Shown piece after piece: positions 17,968 through 25,946 of a stretch of DNA of 64,000 nt. Position 1 is the stretch's first letter; every line of letters starts with the position of its first letter. The stretch spans positions 62,001 to 126,000 of the forward strand of contig CAYQQU010000001.1 of the NCBI GenBank assembly GCA_964419545.1, given 5' to 3'. Below the pieces are notes generated by a model. That model ran no database searches. It was not told the DNA's origin and worked only from the letters and a program-made list of their open reading frames with translations. The stretch is from CAYQQU01 sp964419545 (lineage in GTDB: Bacteria > Bacteroidota > Bacteroidia > Chitinophagales > Saprospiraceae). The translations under genes were made by a program, and so were the position numbers.

Positions 17968-18080
17968 TCGGTTCTGCGGGGATCGTTTTCTCGCTTGCCC
18001 GCAGGAACGGGTTCCAATTTTTTTCCGAAAAGATTACCCATTCGGCCGTTTGGGTCCGGTCTATCTTTTTACCATTTCCG

Positions 18081-18117
18081 AATTACGTAAAGATTTGATT
18101 GTAAATCTTAATTACGT
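18081..18117. promoter_or_regulatory. Inverted repeat inside direct repeats, possible regulator-binding site
   Basis: AAGATTT (18090-18096) and AAATCTT (18103-18109) form perfect arms with a 6-base spacer, flanked by two direct copies of AATTACGT (18081-18088 and 18110-18117). It lies 150 bp upstream of the arsC-like gene in an otherwise empty gap. The symmetry suggests a dimeric DNA-binding protein; no regulator gene is adjacent. Confidence 0.45.
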
Positions 18118-18228
18118 GAAAAAGAACTTGGCTCTTCCTCAACGGTAATTTTGGTCAACCCTGCCTGATTGACCCGTTCCTCGACAAAATCCTTTCCGAA
18201 GAAAAAACCTTTTGGAGTTTTCAGGGAT

Positions 18229-18249
18229 TTAATGTTAACTTTACATTAA
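18229..18249. promoter_or_regulatory. Palindromic operator overlapping a probable -7 box of the arsC-like gene
   Basis: TTAATGT (18229-18235) and ACATTAA (18243-18249) are perfect 7-bp arms around TAACTTT. The centre reads TAACTTTA, one mismatch from the TAnnTTTG -7 box, and the ATG at 18267 follows 17 bp later. A repressor bound here would block transcription. Confidence 0.5.
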
Positions 18250-18266
18250 GAGAGAAGGCAACCTTT

Positions 18267-18710
18267 ATGAAAAAAATTCTCGTTCTCTGTACAGGGAACT
18301 CCTGTCGCAGCCAGATGGCGGAAGGTTATCTCAACTTTTTCGCCAGCGACCGGGCGCTGTTCTACAGCGCAGGGGTAATTGCCGAAGGGTTAAACCCTTA
18401 CGCGGTAACTGTGATGTCGGAAGACAATATCGACATCTCGGGCAGTGAAGCCAAGCACTACCGGGTATTCCGGGATATCCACTTCGACTACCTGATAACC
18501 GTCTGTGATGAAGTACAGAATCTGTTGCCTGATGATATCCAGGCCGACCGGGTGCTGCATTTCAGCGTACCTGACCCGGCAAAAGCGGAGGGAGGTTATG
18601 AGAAAAAGCTCGCCGTTTTCCGGGAAGTAAGAGAACTGGTCAAGAAAAATATGCTCCGATTCATCGGTATGGAACTGATCGGATTAGTTGAAAAGCCCGC
18701 CGTCTATTGA
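18267..18710 (+). CDS. Low-molecular-weight phosphatase / arsenate reductase-like protein lacking one relay cysteine
   Basis: 147 residues. The P-loop CTGNSCRSQMAEG (C8, C13, R14) is that of thioredoxin-coupled arsenate reductases and low-molecular-weight tyrosine phosphatases. C80 in TVCDE matches Cys82 of staphylococcal ArsC. The position of the resolving Cys89 is Leu87 (LP instead of CP), so the classical three-cysteine relay is incomplete. D103 in VPDPA is the expected general acid. It may reduce arsenate by another thiol route or act only as a phosphatase. No arsB, acr3 or arsR is in the window. Palindromes upstream point to repressor control, and a strong terminator follows. Confidence 0.85.
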   Translation: MKKILVLCTGNSCRSQMAEGYLNFFASDRALFYSAGVIAEGLNPYAVTVMSEDNIDISGSEAKHYRVFRDIHFDYLITVCDEVQNLLPDDIQADRVLHFSVPDPAKAEGGYEKKLAVFREVRELVKKNMLRFIGMELIGLVEKPAVY

Positions 18711-18738
18711 TCCACAACCATTATTAGCTGCAAAAGAA

Positions 18739-18775
18739 AAAAGGTGACCCGAGTGCTCGGACCACCTTTTGTTTG
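18739..18775 (+). terminator. Intrinsic terminator after the arsC-like gene
   Basis: AAAAGGTG (18739-18746) pairs with CACCTTTT (18763-18770), and inside it CCGAG pairs with CTCGG around TG: 13 of 15 positions pair. T-rich GTTTG follows. Confidence 0.85.
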
Positions 18776-19096
18776 TAATGTGGGGGGGATTAACCTGGAA
18801 TTTGACATTCCATTATACTAAGGTAGAAATAAAAATCTGTTCTCGCGCTCCCGTAAGAAACCGGACATCGCTCAGGAGTTGGTATTCCTGAAACCAACTC
18901 AATTATTTAATATTAAATTAACACAAGAGTAACAAATAATCAAAATAATGGTTTCGAATCGGTAAACTTTTTTACGGATGCTGCGAGTGCAATAGCAAAA
19001 GCTTGGTATCAGCGAAAGGCATCAGCCGCCCGCGTATCCCGGAAAAATTTTTCTTTACCCGCCAGGCGCGTTATTTTCACCGTTCAAAGCACGGAT
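18776..19096. other. Gene-free gap before ppk1 with one hairpin
   Basis: No ORF stands out here. GAGTTGGT (18876-18883) and ACCAACTC (18893-18900) form a perfect 8-bp hairpin with a 9-base loop, followed by very AT-rich DNA (AATTATTTAATATTAAATTA), and might be a second terminator. I see no consensus promoter for ppk1. Confidence 0.4.
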
Positions 19097-21136
19097 ATGG
19101 AATTTACCGATTATATCAAAAGAGATGTCAGCTGGCTTTCTTTCAATCACCGGGTGCTGCAGGAAGCCGCCGATGTGAACGTGCCGTTGTACGAACGCAT
19201 CAAATTCCTGGCGATTTACAGTTCCAACCTGGACGAATTTTTCCGCGTGCGGGTCGCTTCCCTGCGCAGCTTCAAAGAACTGAAGAAAAAGACGCGCAAA
19301 GCCCTCGACATCAAACCCAAGAAAGAGTTGCGCCTCATTCGCAGCATCGTGCACCAGCAACAGGAAATGTTCGGCCGCATCTTCCGGGAATCTATCCTCC
19401 CGGCCCTGGAAGAGAACGGGGTGAGCATAATCAACGAAACCGAGTTTGACGAAGAGCAGAAAAGATTCGCCAAGAAATACTTTTTCGAAAAAGTTTATCC
19501 GCTGCTTAACCCGGTTTGGATCGGAGAAGAACAGGAAGACCCGCCCTTTCTCAACAACAAAGGCCTTTATTTCATCGTCACCTTTACCGCTAGTGATGAC
19601 CTGGCTGTCGTCAACATCCCTTCCGACGAACTGCCTCGTTTCATCGAGCTGCCCCGGAGGAAAGGAAATCATTATCTGACCTTTCTCGACGACTGTATCC
19701 GTTTTCAGCTCGAGGAGTTGCTCAAACGCGATATCGGCGGCGCTTACGCCGTAAAACTATCGCGCGACGCGGAGATGTATATCGAGGATGAATACTCAGG
19801 GGACCTGATGGAAAAAATAAAAAAGGGCCTGGAGGAACGCAATATCGGGCTGCCGACCCGCTTTCTTTACGACAGCAGCATGCCCGACGAATTGCGACGC
19901 CGCATCAAAGACCTATTCGATCTCACCAAGAACGACCTGATTCCCGGCGCCCGCTACCATAATTTCAACGATTTTTTCTCTTTTCCCGATCCCACCGGCG
20001 AACCTTCTCTGCACGACGAGCCCCTGCCGCCCCTGCCGCATCCGGATCTGGAGCATGCCGAACGCTTGTTGCCACTGATCCGGGAGCGCGACCACATCTT
20101 ACATTTTCCGTATCAGAAATACGATTACGTGCCGCGCCTGATCTGGGAAGCGGCCGACGATCCGCAGGTGGAGCGCATCAGCATCACCCTTTACCGGGTG
20201 GCTGCCAAGTCGGCCGTCGTTCAGGGCCTGCTGCACGCCTTGCGGCAGGGTAAGGAGGTCTTCGCGTTTATCGAAGCCAAAGCCCGTTTCGACGAAGCCT
20301 CCAATTTATTCTGGGGCGCCGAGATGGCGCAGCAGGGCGCAAAGGTCGTATACAGTTATCCGGGCATTAAGGTCCACACCAAGCTGCTGCTGATCAGCCG
20401 CCGGGAACAAGAGGGCGTGCGCCATTACGGATACCTGGGTACGGGCAATTTCAACGAAAAGACGGCCCGGCTGTACTGCGATCACGCATTGCTGACCGCC
20501 GATCCGCGGCTGACGAACGAGGTCGCCCAGGTGTTCGACCTCCTGGGGCGCCGGATCATGATTCCCAATTGCAAGCACCTCCTGGTAGCGCCCTTTACGC
20601 TGCGCCAGCGCTTCGAGGCGATGATCGACCGGGAAATCGCCAACGCAAAAGCGGGAAAACCGGCCTACATGATCCTGAAGATGAACAGCCTGGAAGACCC
20701 CGGCATGGTGCAAAAACTCTACGAGGCCGGCCAGGCAGGGGTGGACGTAAAGATGATCATCCGCGGGATCTGCTGCCTGGCGCCCGGAATCGCCGGGCTG
20801 AGTGAAAATATCGAAGTCATCAGCATCGTCGATCGCTTTCTGGAACACGCCCGGGTGTACCTCTTCGGCAACGACGGCCAGGAAGAAATGTACCTGGCTT
20901 CGGCCGACTGGATGAGCCGCAACCTCTACCGGCGCGTGGAAGTGGCCATGCCCATCTACGATCCCGACCTCTTCCGGGAGCTGCGCGCTATCATCGACCT
21001 GCAATGGCGCGACAATACCAAAGCCCGCATCATCAACGCCACCCAAAGCAACCCCTTTCGCGGCCGCCTCCCCATCGATCCGCCCGTGCGCGCTCAGGTC
21101 GATATTTACCGCCGCCTGCAGTCGGAGACTTTTTGA
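19097..21136 (+). CDS. ppk1: Polyphosphate kinase 1
   Basis: 679 residues, the usual PPK1 length. It reversibly transfers the gamma-phosphate of ATP to a growing polyphosphate chain at the inner membrane or cytoplasm. The N-terminal helical domain opens with DVSWLSFNHRVLQEA and FLAIYSSNLDEFFRVR. The two phospholipase-D-like catalytic domains carry H427 in VHTKLLLI (equivalent to the autophosphorylated E. coli His435) and H584 in FLEHARVYLFG. GYLGTGNFNEKTARLYCD is also typical. It is followed after 82 bp by the betaine-lipid genes, which suggests a shared role in phosphate economy. Confidence 0.96.
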   Translation: MEFTDYIKRDVSWLSFNHRVLQEAADVNVPLYERIKFLAIYSSNLDEFFRVRVASLRSFKELKKKTRKALDIKPKKELRLIRSIVHQQQEMFGRIFRESILPALEENGVSIINETEFDEEQKRFAKKYFFEKVYPLLNPVWIGEEQEDPPFLNNKGLYFIVTFTASDDLAVVNIPSDELPRFIELPRRKGNHYLTFLDDCIRFQLEELLKRDIGGAYAVKLSRDAEMYIEDEYSGDLMEKIKKGLEERNIGLPTRFLYDSSMPDELRRRIKDLFDLTKNDLIPGARYHNFNDFFSFPDPTGEPSLHDEPLPPLPHPDLEHAERLLPLIRERDHILHFPYQKYDYVPRLIWEAADDPQVERISITLYRVAAKSAVVQGLLHALRQGKEVFAFIEAKARFDEASNLFWGAEMAQQGAKVVYSYPGIKVHTKLLLISRREQEGVRHYGYLGTGNFNEKTARLYCDHALLTADPRLTNEVAQVFDLLGRRIMIPNCKHLLVAPFTLRQRFEAMIDREIANAKAGKPAYMILKMNSLEDPGMVQKLYEAGQAGVDVKMIIRGICCLAPGIAGLSENIEVISIVDRFLEHARVYLFGNDGQEEMYLASADWMSRNLYRRVEVAMPIYDPDLFRELRAIIDLQWRDNTKARIINATQSNPFRGRLPIDPPVRAQVDIYRRLQSETF

Positions 21137-21149
21137 GTGAGGTTTTTAT

Positions 21150-21157
21150 TACCTTTG
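21150..21157 (+). promoter_or_regulatory. Bacteroidota -7 element TACCTTTG before btaA
   Basis: An exact TAnnTTTG match in the gap between ppk1 and btaA. A TTTG at 21132-21135 lies 14 bp upstream, closer than the usual spacing of about 20. It suggests a promoter for btaAB separate from ppk1. Confidence 0.5.
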
Positions 21158-21218
21158 TGTATTTGAGTATGATCAGTAAGCGGTAAAATATTTGAACGGT
21201 AAATCCAAATCAAGACGA

Positions 21219-22382
21219 ATGACCGTGAAGCAATTTGAAAAAGCCCGGGATTGGGTGTTCAGGAAGATGCATGGCAGCAACCTGGTCTATAACACCTGCT
21301 GGGAAGACCCCCGATGTGATCGCGAACTCATGGCGCTGGATGCCGACAGTGAAGTTGTGATGATCACCAGCGCCGGCTGCAACGCACTCGATTATCTGCT
21401 CGATGATCCGGCAAAAGTCAATTGCGTGGACGTCAATCCGCGCCAGAACGCCCTCCTGCAACTCAAGCAGGCGGCTTTCGCCAAATCTTCTTTCGAAGAC
21501 TTGTTCAAACTGTTCGGCGACGGCGTCCACCCCCAGGCTGACGATCTGTTCCGCGATCAGTTGCAGAAGCACCTGCCGGAATACGCCCGCCAGTACTGGG
21601 AAAAGAACCTGCACTTCTTCAACGGCAAAGGCCTGCGGCGCTCTTTTTATCACTACAGCACCTCGGGTACGTTTGCCTGGCTGTCGAAGCAATACCTGCG
21701 CACCCGCCGCAAGCTCTACCACCAGGCGCGCCGCATGTTCGAAGCGGAAACCCTCGAAGAACAAGCCGCCATCTATTACGCCATCGAGCCGAAAGTGCTC
21801 AACAAACTGATCCAGTGGGTGCTCAACCGCCACCTGACGATGAGCCTGGTGGGCGTGCCCCGGAGTCAGCAAAAGATGGTGACCGAAAAATACGATAACG
21901 GCACCCTCGGCTATATCCAGGAGTGCTTCCGAAAAGTATTTACCGAGCTGCCCCTGCGCGACAATTACTTCTATCAGGTTTACTTCCGCGGGAAATACGA
22001 GCACGATATCTGCCCGAATTATCTGCGGCCGGAGCATTTCGATTTCCTCTGCGAACGCATCGATCGCATTTCGACCACCACAACGACCATCAGCAATTTC
22101 CTGCGGGAGCACCCCGGGCCCTATTCGCATTACGTGTTGCTGGATCATCAGGACTGGCTCGCCGCCAACGACGTACCCGCGCTGGAAGAAGAATGGCGGC
22201 TCATCCTGAAAAACAGCCGGCCGGGGACCAAGATACTGCTGCGCTCCGCAGCGGAAAAAGTGGATTTCTTCCCGGATTTTGTACGCGAGGCTGTCGACTT
22301 CAATAACCCGAAAGCAGCGGAAACGCACCGGCGCGACCGCGTCGGCACCTACGCCAGCGTCTACCTGGGAACGGTTCGCTGA
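21219..22382 (+). CDS. btaA: S-adenosylmethionine:diacylglycerol 3-amino-3-carboxypropyltransferase (BtaA, DUF3419)
   Basis: 387 residues from the ATG at 21219; a TTG at 21192 would add nine basic residues. It contains the DUF3419 features NLVYNTCWEDPRCDRELM, the Rossmann-like VVMITSAGCNALDYLLD and VNCVDVNPRQNALLQLK (SAM binding), and the later HYVLLDHQDWL. BtaA enzymes move the aminocarboxypropyl group of SAM onto diacylglycerol, giving diacylglycerylhomoserine, the first step of betaine lipid DGTS. The methyltransferase gene lies 51 bp downstream, completing the pathway. Family identity is strong; the lipid product is inferred. Confidence 0.9.
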   Translation: MTVKQFEKARDWVFRKMHGSNLVYNTCWEDPRCDRELMALDADSEVVMITSAGCNALDYLLDDPAKVNCVDVNPRQNALLQLKQAAFAKSSFEDLFKLFGDGVHPQADDLFRDQLQKHLPEYARQYWEKNLHFFNGKGLRRSFYHYSTSGTFAWLSKQYLRTRRKLYHQARRMFEAETLEEQAAIYYAIEPKVLNKLIQWVLNRHLTMSLVGVPRSQQKMVTEKYDNGTLGYIQECFRKVFTELPLRDNYFYQVYFRGKYEHDICPNYLRPEHFDFLCERIDRISTTTTTISNFLREHPGPYSHYVLLDHQDWLAANDVPALEEEWRLILKNSRPGTKILLRSAAEKVDFFPDFVREAVDFNNPKAAETHRRDRVGTYASVYLGTVR

Positions 22383-22433
22383 GCTCCCGAGACAGCCGTT
22401 ATCTTTACGTATCCCATCAGCAAAACCATACCG

Positions 22434-23087
22434 ATGAGTGATCGCATTACCGCCAAGTACAGCAAAACGGAAACCGAGCAGCGGGATAATATCCAGACGT
22501 ATTACCAGCTGCAATCCAAGATATATGATCTGACGCGCTGGACGTTCCTCTTCGGCCGCTTAACCATTCCCAGGCGCCTGCCCTTCGAACGCAACGAAGC
22601 GTTCCGCCTGCTGGAAATCGGCTGCGGCACCGGCTACAACCTGCGGCGGCTGGCTCGCCGGTTTCCCAATGCTGAACTGACCGGGCTGGACCTGTCGCAG
22701 GATATGTTGCGCATCGCCCGCCGTTCATTGCGTCCGTTCGGTGATCGGGTCTCACTGGCCGCACAGCTTTACGAACCGGGGAGCGACGCGTTTACCGGGA
22801 AGGTCGACGTCATTTTGTTCTCTTACGCCCTGACCATGATCAACCCGCAATGGCGCACCCTGCTCGACAAAGCTTATGAAGACCTGCCCAAAGGAGGGGT
22901 CATTGCGGTCACCGACTTTCACGATTCGCGCTTTTCATGGTTCAAAAGCCACATGGCCAATCACCACGTCCGCATGGACAGTCACCTGACCCCCGTGCTG
23001 CGCGAACAGTACGAACCCATCTACGACGTGGTAAAGCCGGCTTACGGAGGCGTTTGGGAGTACATGGTGTTTATCGGCAGGAAGTAG
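22434..23087 (+). CDS. btaB: SAM-dependent N-methyltransferase, probable BtaB
   Basis: 217 residues. Class I methyltransferase fold: LLEIGCGTGYNLRRL (motif I, about 57-71), ELTGLDLSQDML (motif II) and GKVDVILFSYALTMI (motif IV). The N-terminus ETEQRDNIQTYYQLQSKIYD and the C-terminus GGVWEYMVFIGRK match BtaB-like enzymes, which add three methyl groups to diacylglycerylhomoserine to make DGTS. In isolation it could be read as a UbiE-like methyltransferase; the adjacent btaA makes BtaB the better call. TATCTTTA (22400-22407) just upstream is one base off a -7 box. Confidence 0.85.
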   Translation: MSDRITAKYSKTETEQRDNIQTYYQLQSKIYDLTRWTFLFGRLTIPRRLPFERNEAFRLLEIGCGTGYNLRRLARRFPNAELTGLDLSQDMLRIARRSLRPFGDRVSLAAQLYEPGSDAFTGKVDVILFSYALTMINPQWRTLLDKAYEDLPKGGVIAVTDFHDSRFSWFKSHMANHHVRMDSHLTPVLREQYEPIYDVVKPAYGGVWEYMVFIGRK

Positions 23088-23129
23088 CTTCTGCTCCTCG
23101 GGCTAAACCCTATAGCCGTCAATTGACCA

Positions 23130-25076
23130 TCACGGGATCACCAGCCGCCGGCTGTGCCGGTGGAGGCCTTTTCGCCATTCCAGCAGGTACAAGCCGGCGG
23201 GTAGCGCCGTGGGTAAGCGGTAGCGGTCGGTCGCATTTACCGGCTGTCGCCAGACCATTGCCCCCGAAATGTCGTACAACTGAAGCGTACCGCCGTCACC
23301 GCCGGAGCGAGCCAGCCGTATGAAATCCTTCTCCGGTTGAAAAGGGTTCGGGAACTGCAACGCAGTCGGTTCCGGCGCAGCAGCTGCGCTTGTCGAAGTG
23401 AGCAGCGGATTGTCCGGTTGTAGGAATAGCACCGAGCCGTCGTGATCGGAGGCCCGGTACGGCAGGAATGCATTATCGGCATAGGCCAGGGCATTGTCGC
23501 AATTGGCGCGGGCGAAAGCGTAATCGGTTACGGTGAAGCCCGTCAGCTCACTGGTCAGACAGTGATCGATCAGCGAGGCGTTGCCTTCAAATACGAAAGA
23601 ATACCGCTCCTGCGCCGGCAGCAGTTCGCTTTGATCAAGAAGGGGAGGATTGACGACATTGGTGACCGGCAGCTGGGCGCCGCCCGAAGCGCCGCCTTTG
23701 ATCTGGTTATACACGTCGACGTAGCCGTCGGTGAAAGGGTAGGCGTTGTAGTCGCCGAGTACGATGAGATCGCCGCCCTGCAGCTGCTGCACCATATTGG
23801 CTACTGAAATGGACTGCTCGTGCCTTTTGTTGCGCACAAAGCTCGCATTGCTGCCCTCGATGCCGATCAGGGAACGCAGGTGGAGGTTGAGCACCCGGAC
23901 CGGAGTGGGCGGAGTGGTGGCGATGTTGGCTTCCAGCAACAGAGGCGGCCGGTCGTGCAGGTGCCCGCCCTGGCTGAAAAACTCCAGCCGTCCCAGTTGG
24001 CTGACCGAGATGTCCTGCACCGTCTCCCGCGTTAGAAAAGCGAGGTTGATCTCGTCGAAACCCGGCAGCAGGTGCAGGGCGTAATCCACGGCCGGATCCT
24101 CCTGCTGGATGTAGAAGTTGAGGTCCTCCAGCGCGTTGAGATCATAGACTTCCTGCAGGGCCAGGATATCCGGCGCACCCATGGCGCCGACGATGTAGGC
24201 CGCCAGTTTTTCGAGTTGCTTGACGTAATCGAAGTTATCGGTGGAGAGGCGCAGTACGTTCAGCGTTCCTACCGTGATCTCGCCGGGGTTTCTGGATCGA
24301 ACGGCCTGGAAGACGGGATCGCCGGCGGCGGTGTACTCGGTAGGCAGGAGCAGGTAGCGGCTCTCGGTCTGGATGATTACGCCGCCGGCATTGACGGTCA
24401 TTCCGGCGTTGAGAAAGCGGTTGTTGGGCTGGCCCAGGCCGTTGGGATCAAACCAGAAGACCTCCGGATTGCCGTCCCAGACCGGGAGGCCCGGCTGCCC
24501 GGGGAAAGCGATGCCCGGTTCGCGGAACGGCCGGTTGTCGGTGAGGTATAAGGCGGCCAGTTCGTCATTGTCGGAAGGCGCGCCCACTATGGCGTCCAGG
24601 CTGACGTACATGCTTTCTATTTGCTCCAGGTCGGCCGGCAGGGAAGCCGATCCGGAAGGGAATTGCGCACTGAGGACGACGGGCGCCGGCAGCGGCAATG
24701 GCTCGTCTTCCTCCACTACGGTGAGGCCGGAGCTGCTGAAAGCTGTCGTAGCTTCCGCTTCGATGACCTTGCCCGTGACGGTCACCACCTGCCCTACGTT
24801 CAGGAAGGAAGGACTGGCGGTGAGCACCATGATCCCATCGGAAGTGGCGGGGTCGTCATCGCTGCGTCCGGCCGGGGTTTGAATAAAAAAGCGATCGGCG
24901 CTCACGGCGGTAACGACGTTCTGCGGGGTGGTCACTATTTCGTTGACGTAGGGCGTACCGCCGCCGGCGCCCTGGATCTGCCAGATCTCCAGGGAGGGCG
25001 GCTGGCCGTAGGCTCTGGCGCCGGATGCGAAAAAAAAGCACAAAAAAATGAAGGTCAATCGTATCTTGCTGAACAT
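23130..25076 (-). CDS. Secreted endonuclease/exonuclease/phosphatase-family nuclease with T9SS tail
   Basis: 648 residues with a signal peptide ending near ARAYGQ. Residues about 28-150 resemble the OB-like/lamin-tail leader of ExeM/NucH-type extracellular nucleases (GGTPYVNEIVTTPQNVVTAV, VGQVVTVTGKV). The catalytic domain (about 265-565) shows TVGTLNV, ILALQEVYD (metal-binding Glu), VLNLHLRS, VLGDYNAYPF (Asp/Asn), LIDH and RASDHDGS, the full set for a Mg-dependent phosphodiesterase fold. The end (FPNPF...LYDISGAMVW...LPAGLYLLEW) is a type A sorting domain, so it is exported through T9SS and probably degrades extracellular DNA. It converges with btaB 42 bp away. Confidence 0.9.
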   Translation of the reverse strand: MFSKIRLTFIFLCFFFASGARAYGQPPSLEIWQIQGAGGGTPYVNEIVTTPQNVVTAVSADRFFIQTPAGRSDDDPATSDGIMVLTASPSFLNVGQVVTVTGKVIEAEATTAFSSSGLTVVEEDEPLPLPAPVVLSAQFPSGSASLPADLEQIESMYVSLDAIVGAPSDNDELAALYLTDNRPFREPGIAFPGQPGLPVWDGNPEVFWFDPNGLGQPNNRFLNAGMTVNAGGVIIQTESRYLLLPTEYTAAGDPVFQAVRSRNPGEITVGTLNVLRLSTDNFDYVKQLEKLAAYIVGAMGAPDILALQEVYDLNALEDLNFYIQQEDPAVDYALHLLPGFDEINLAFLTRETVQDISVSQLGRLEFFSQGGHLHDRPPLLLEANIATTPPTPVRVLNLHLRSLIGIEGSNASFVRNKRHEQSISVANMVQQLQGGDLIVLGDYNAYPFTDGYVDVYNQIKGGASGGAQLPVTNVVNPPLLDQSELLPAQERYSFVFEGNASLIDHCLTSELTGFTVTDYAFARANCDNALAYADNAFLPYRASDHDGSVLFLQPDNPLLTSTSAAAAPEPTALQFPNPFQPEKDFIRLARSGGDGGTLQLYDISGAMVWRQPVNATDRYRLPTALPAGLYLLEWRKGLHRHSRRLVIP

Positions 25077-25133
25077 TTGCGTTATTTTAGTCGGATCGGT
25101 AAACTTTTGAACAAGTGTCGCATTAAGTAACGT

Positions 25134-25619
25134 ATGAGTACCACAGAATCATCTTTTTTCGAACGGGCCTATAATCCCATCCTCCAGGCGCTGCTCACCT
25201 TCGGAGCCGCCCTGGTCGTCATTCTCGGGGCCAAATTAGTTAAAATCACGGGCATCCTGGTGGTGCCGGATCGCTTCCCCTGGCTGGCGGTCGCTTCCTT
25301 CCTGCTTTTCTTTGCGATGTTCAACAGTATCTTCGCCCTTTCCACCAAGGATGTCAAACGTTACTGGGGGCGTTCGATCTACAGCTTCATCGGGCTCGCG
25401 GTGATTTCCGGCCTGACGGCATACCTCTTTTCTTCGATGACCATCAACGAAGCCGGCTCTTATCGCTGGATCTTCTTCGTGCTTACTTTCGGCTACCTCG
25501 TATTTTTATCCATGATGACGTTCATGCGTCGCATCGTTGAGTTTGCGCAGCGCGAAGAATGGAACCACCCTCGTATCCGCAGGAAGAACAACAACAGAAA
25601 GAAGGATTCGCTCTTTTAG
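25134..25619 (+). CDS. Small four-helix membrane protein of unknown function
   Basis: 161 residues with four hydrophobic segments at about 17-37 (LLTFGAALVVILGAKLVKI), 48-65, 80-100 (SFIGLAVISGLTAYLFSSM) and 112-132. The C-terminus is strongly basic (RIRRKNNNRKKD) and probably cytoplasmic. No catalytic motif is visible and I do not recognise the family. It is divergent from the nuclease gene across 57 bp. Confidence 0.8.
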   Translation: MSTTESSFFERAYNPILQALLTFGAALVVILGAKLVKITGILVVPDRFPWLAVASFLLFFAMFNSIFALSTKDVKRYWGRSIYSFIGLAVISGLTAYLFSSMTINEAGSYRWIFFVLTFGYLVFLSMMTFMRRIVEFAQREEWNHPRIRRKNNNRKKDSLF

Positions 25620-25946
25620 TTCTTTCAATTGGGTAAAAAAATTATATTTACGCCTGATGGCGCGCATTTTGCTTGCGCCGCAAAACTACCCCGGCGCAGG
25701 TAGTTGTATTTTCCCCTTTATCTTCATTTCTGCCTGTTAAACCGCGTGTTTATTCGATGGCGGCTGTTGGCAAGGTATTTGAGTTTTCTTTACAGCCGAT
25801 CGAATCCTGCGCTTTTTCCGCATTCGTCCGAAAGTAATTAGCATCGGTCTGAAAGCCTGCTTCGTGCGGCTATTCGGATCGTTCTTGATTTTGCCCTGGT
25901 TGTATCGCCTGTCTCTCGTCAGACCAGGCGGAAAAAAGAGTGAGTC
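25620..25946. other. 327-bp gap upstream of the serine protease
   Basis: No ORF of substance. A small hairpin ACTACC-N8-GGTAGT lies at about 25685-25704, and an imperfect inverted pair (GATCGAAT near 25799 with ATTCGGATC near 25872) is visible. No exact TAnnTTTG box was found, so the protease promoter is not located. Confidence 0.35.
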
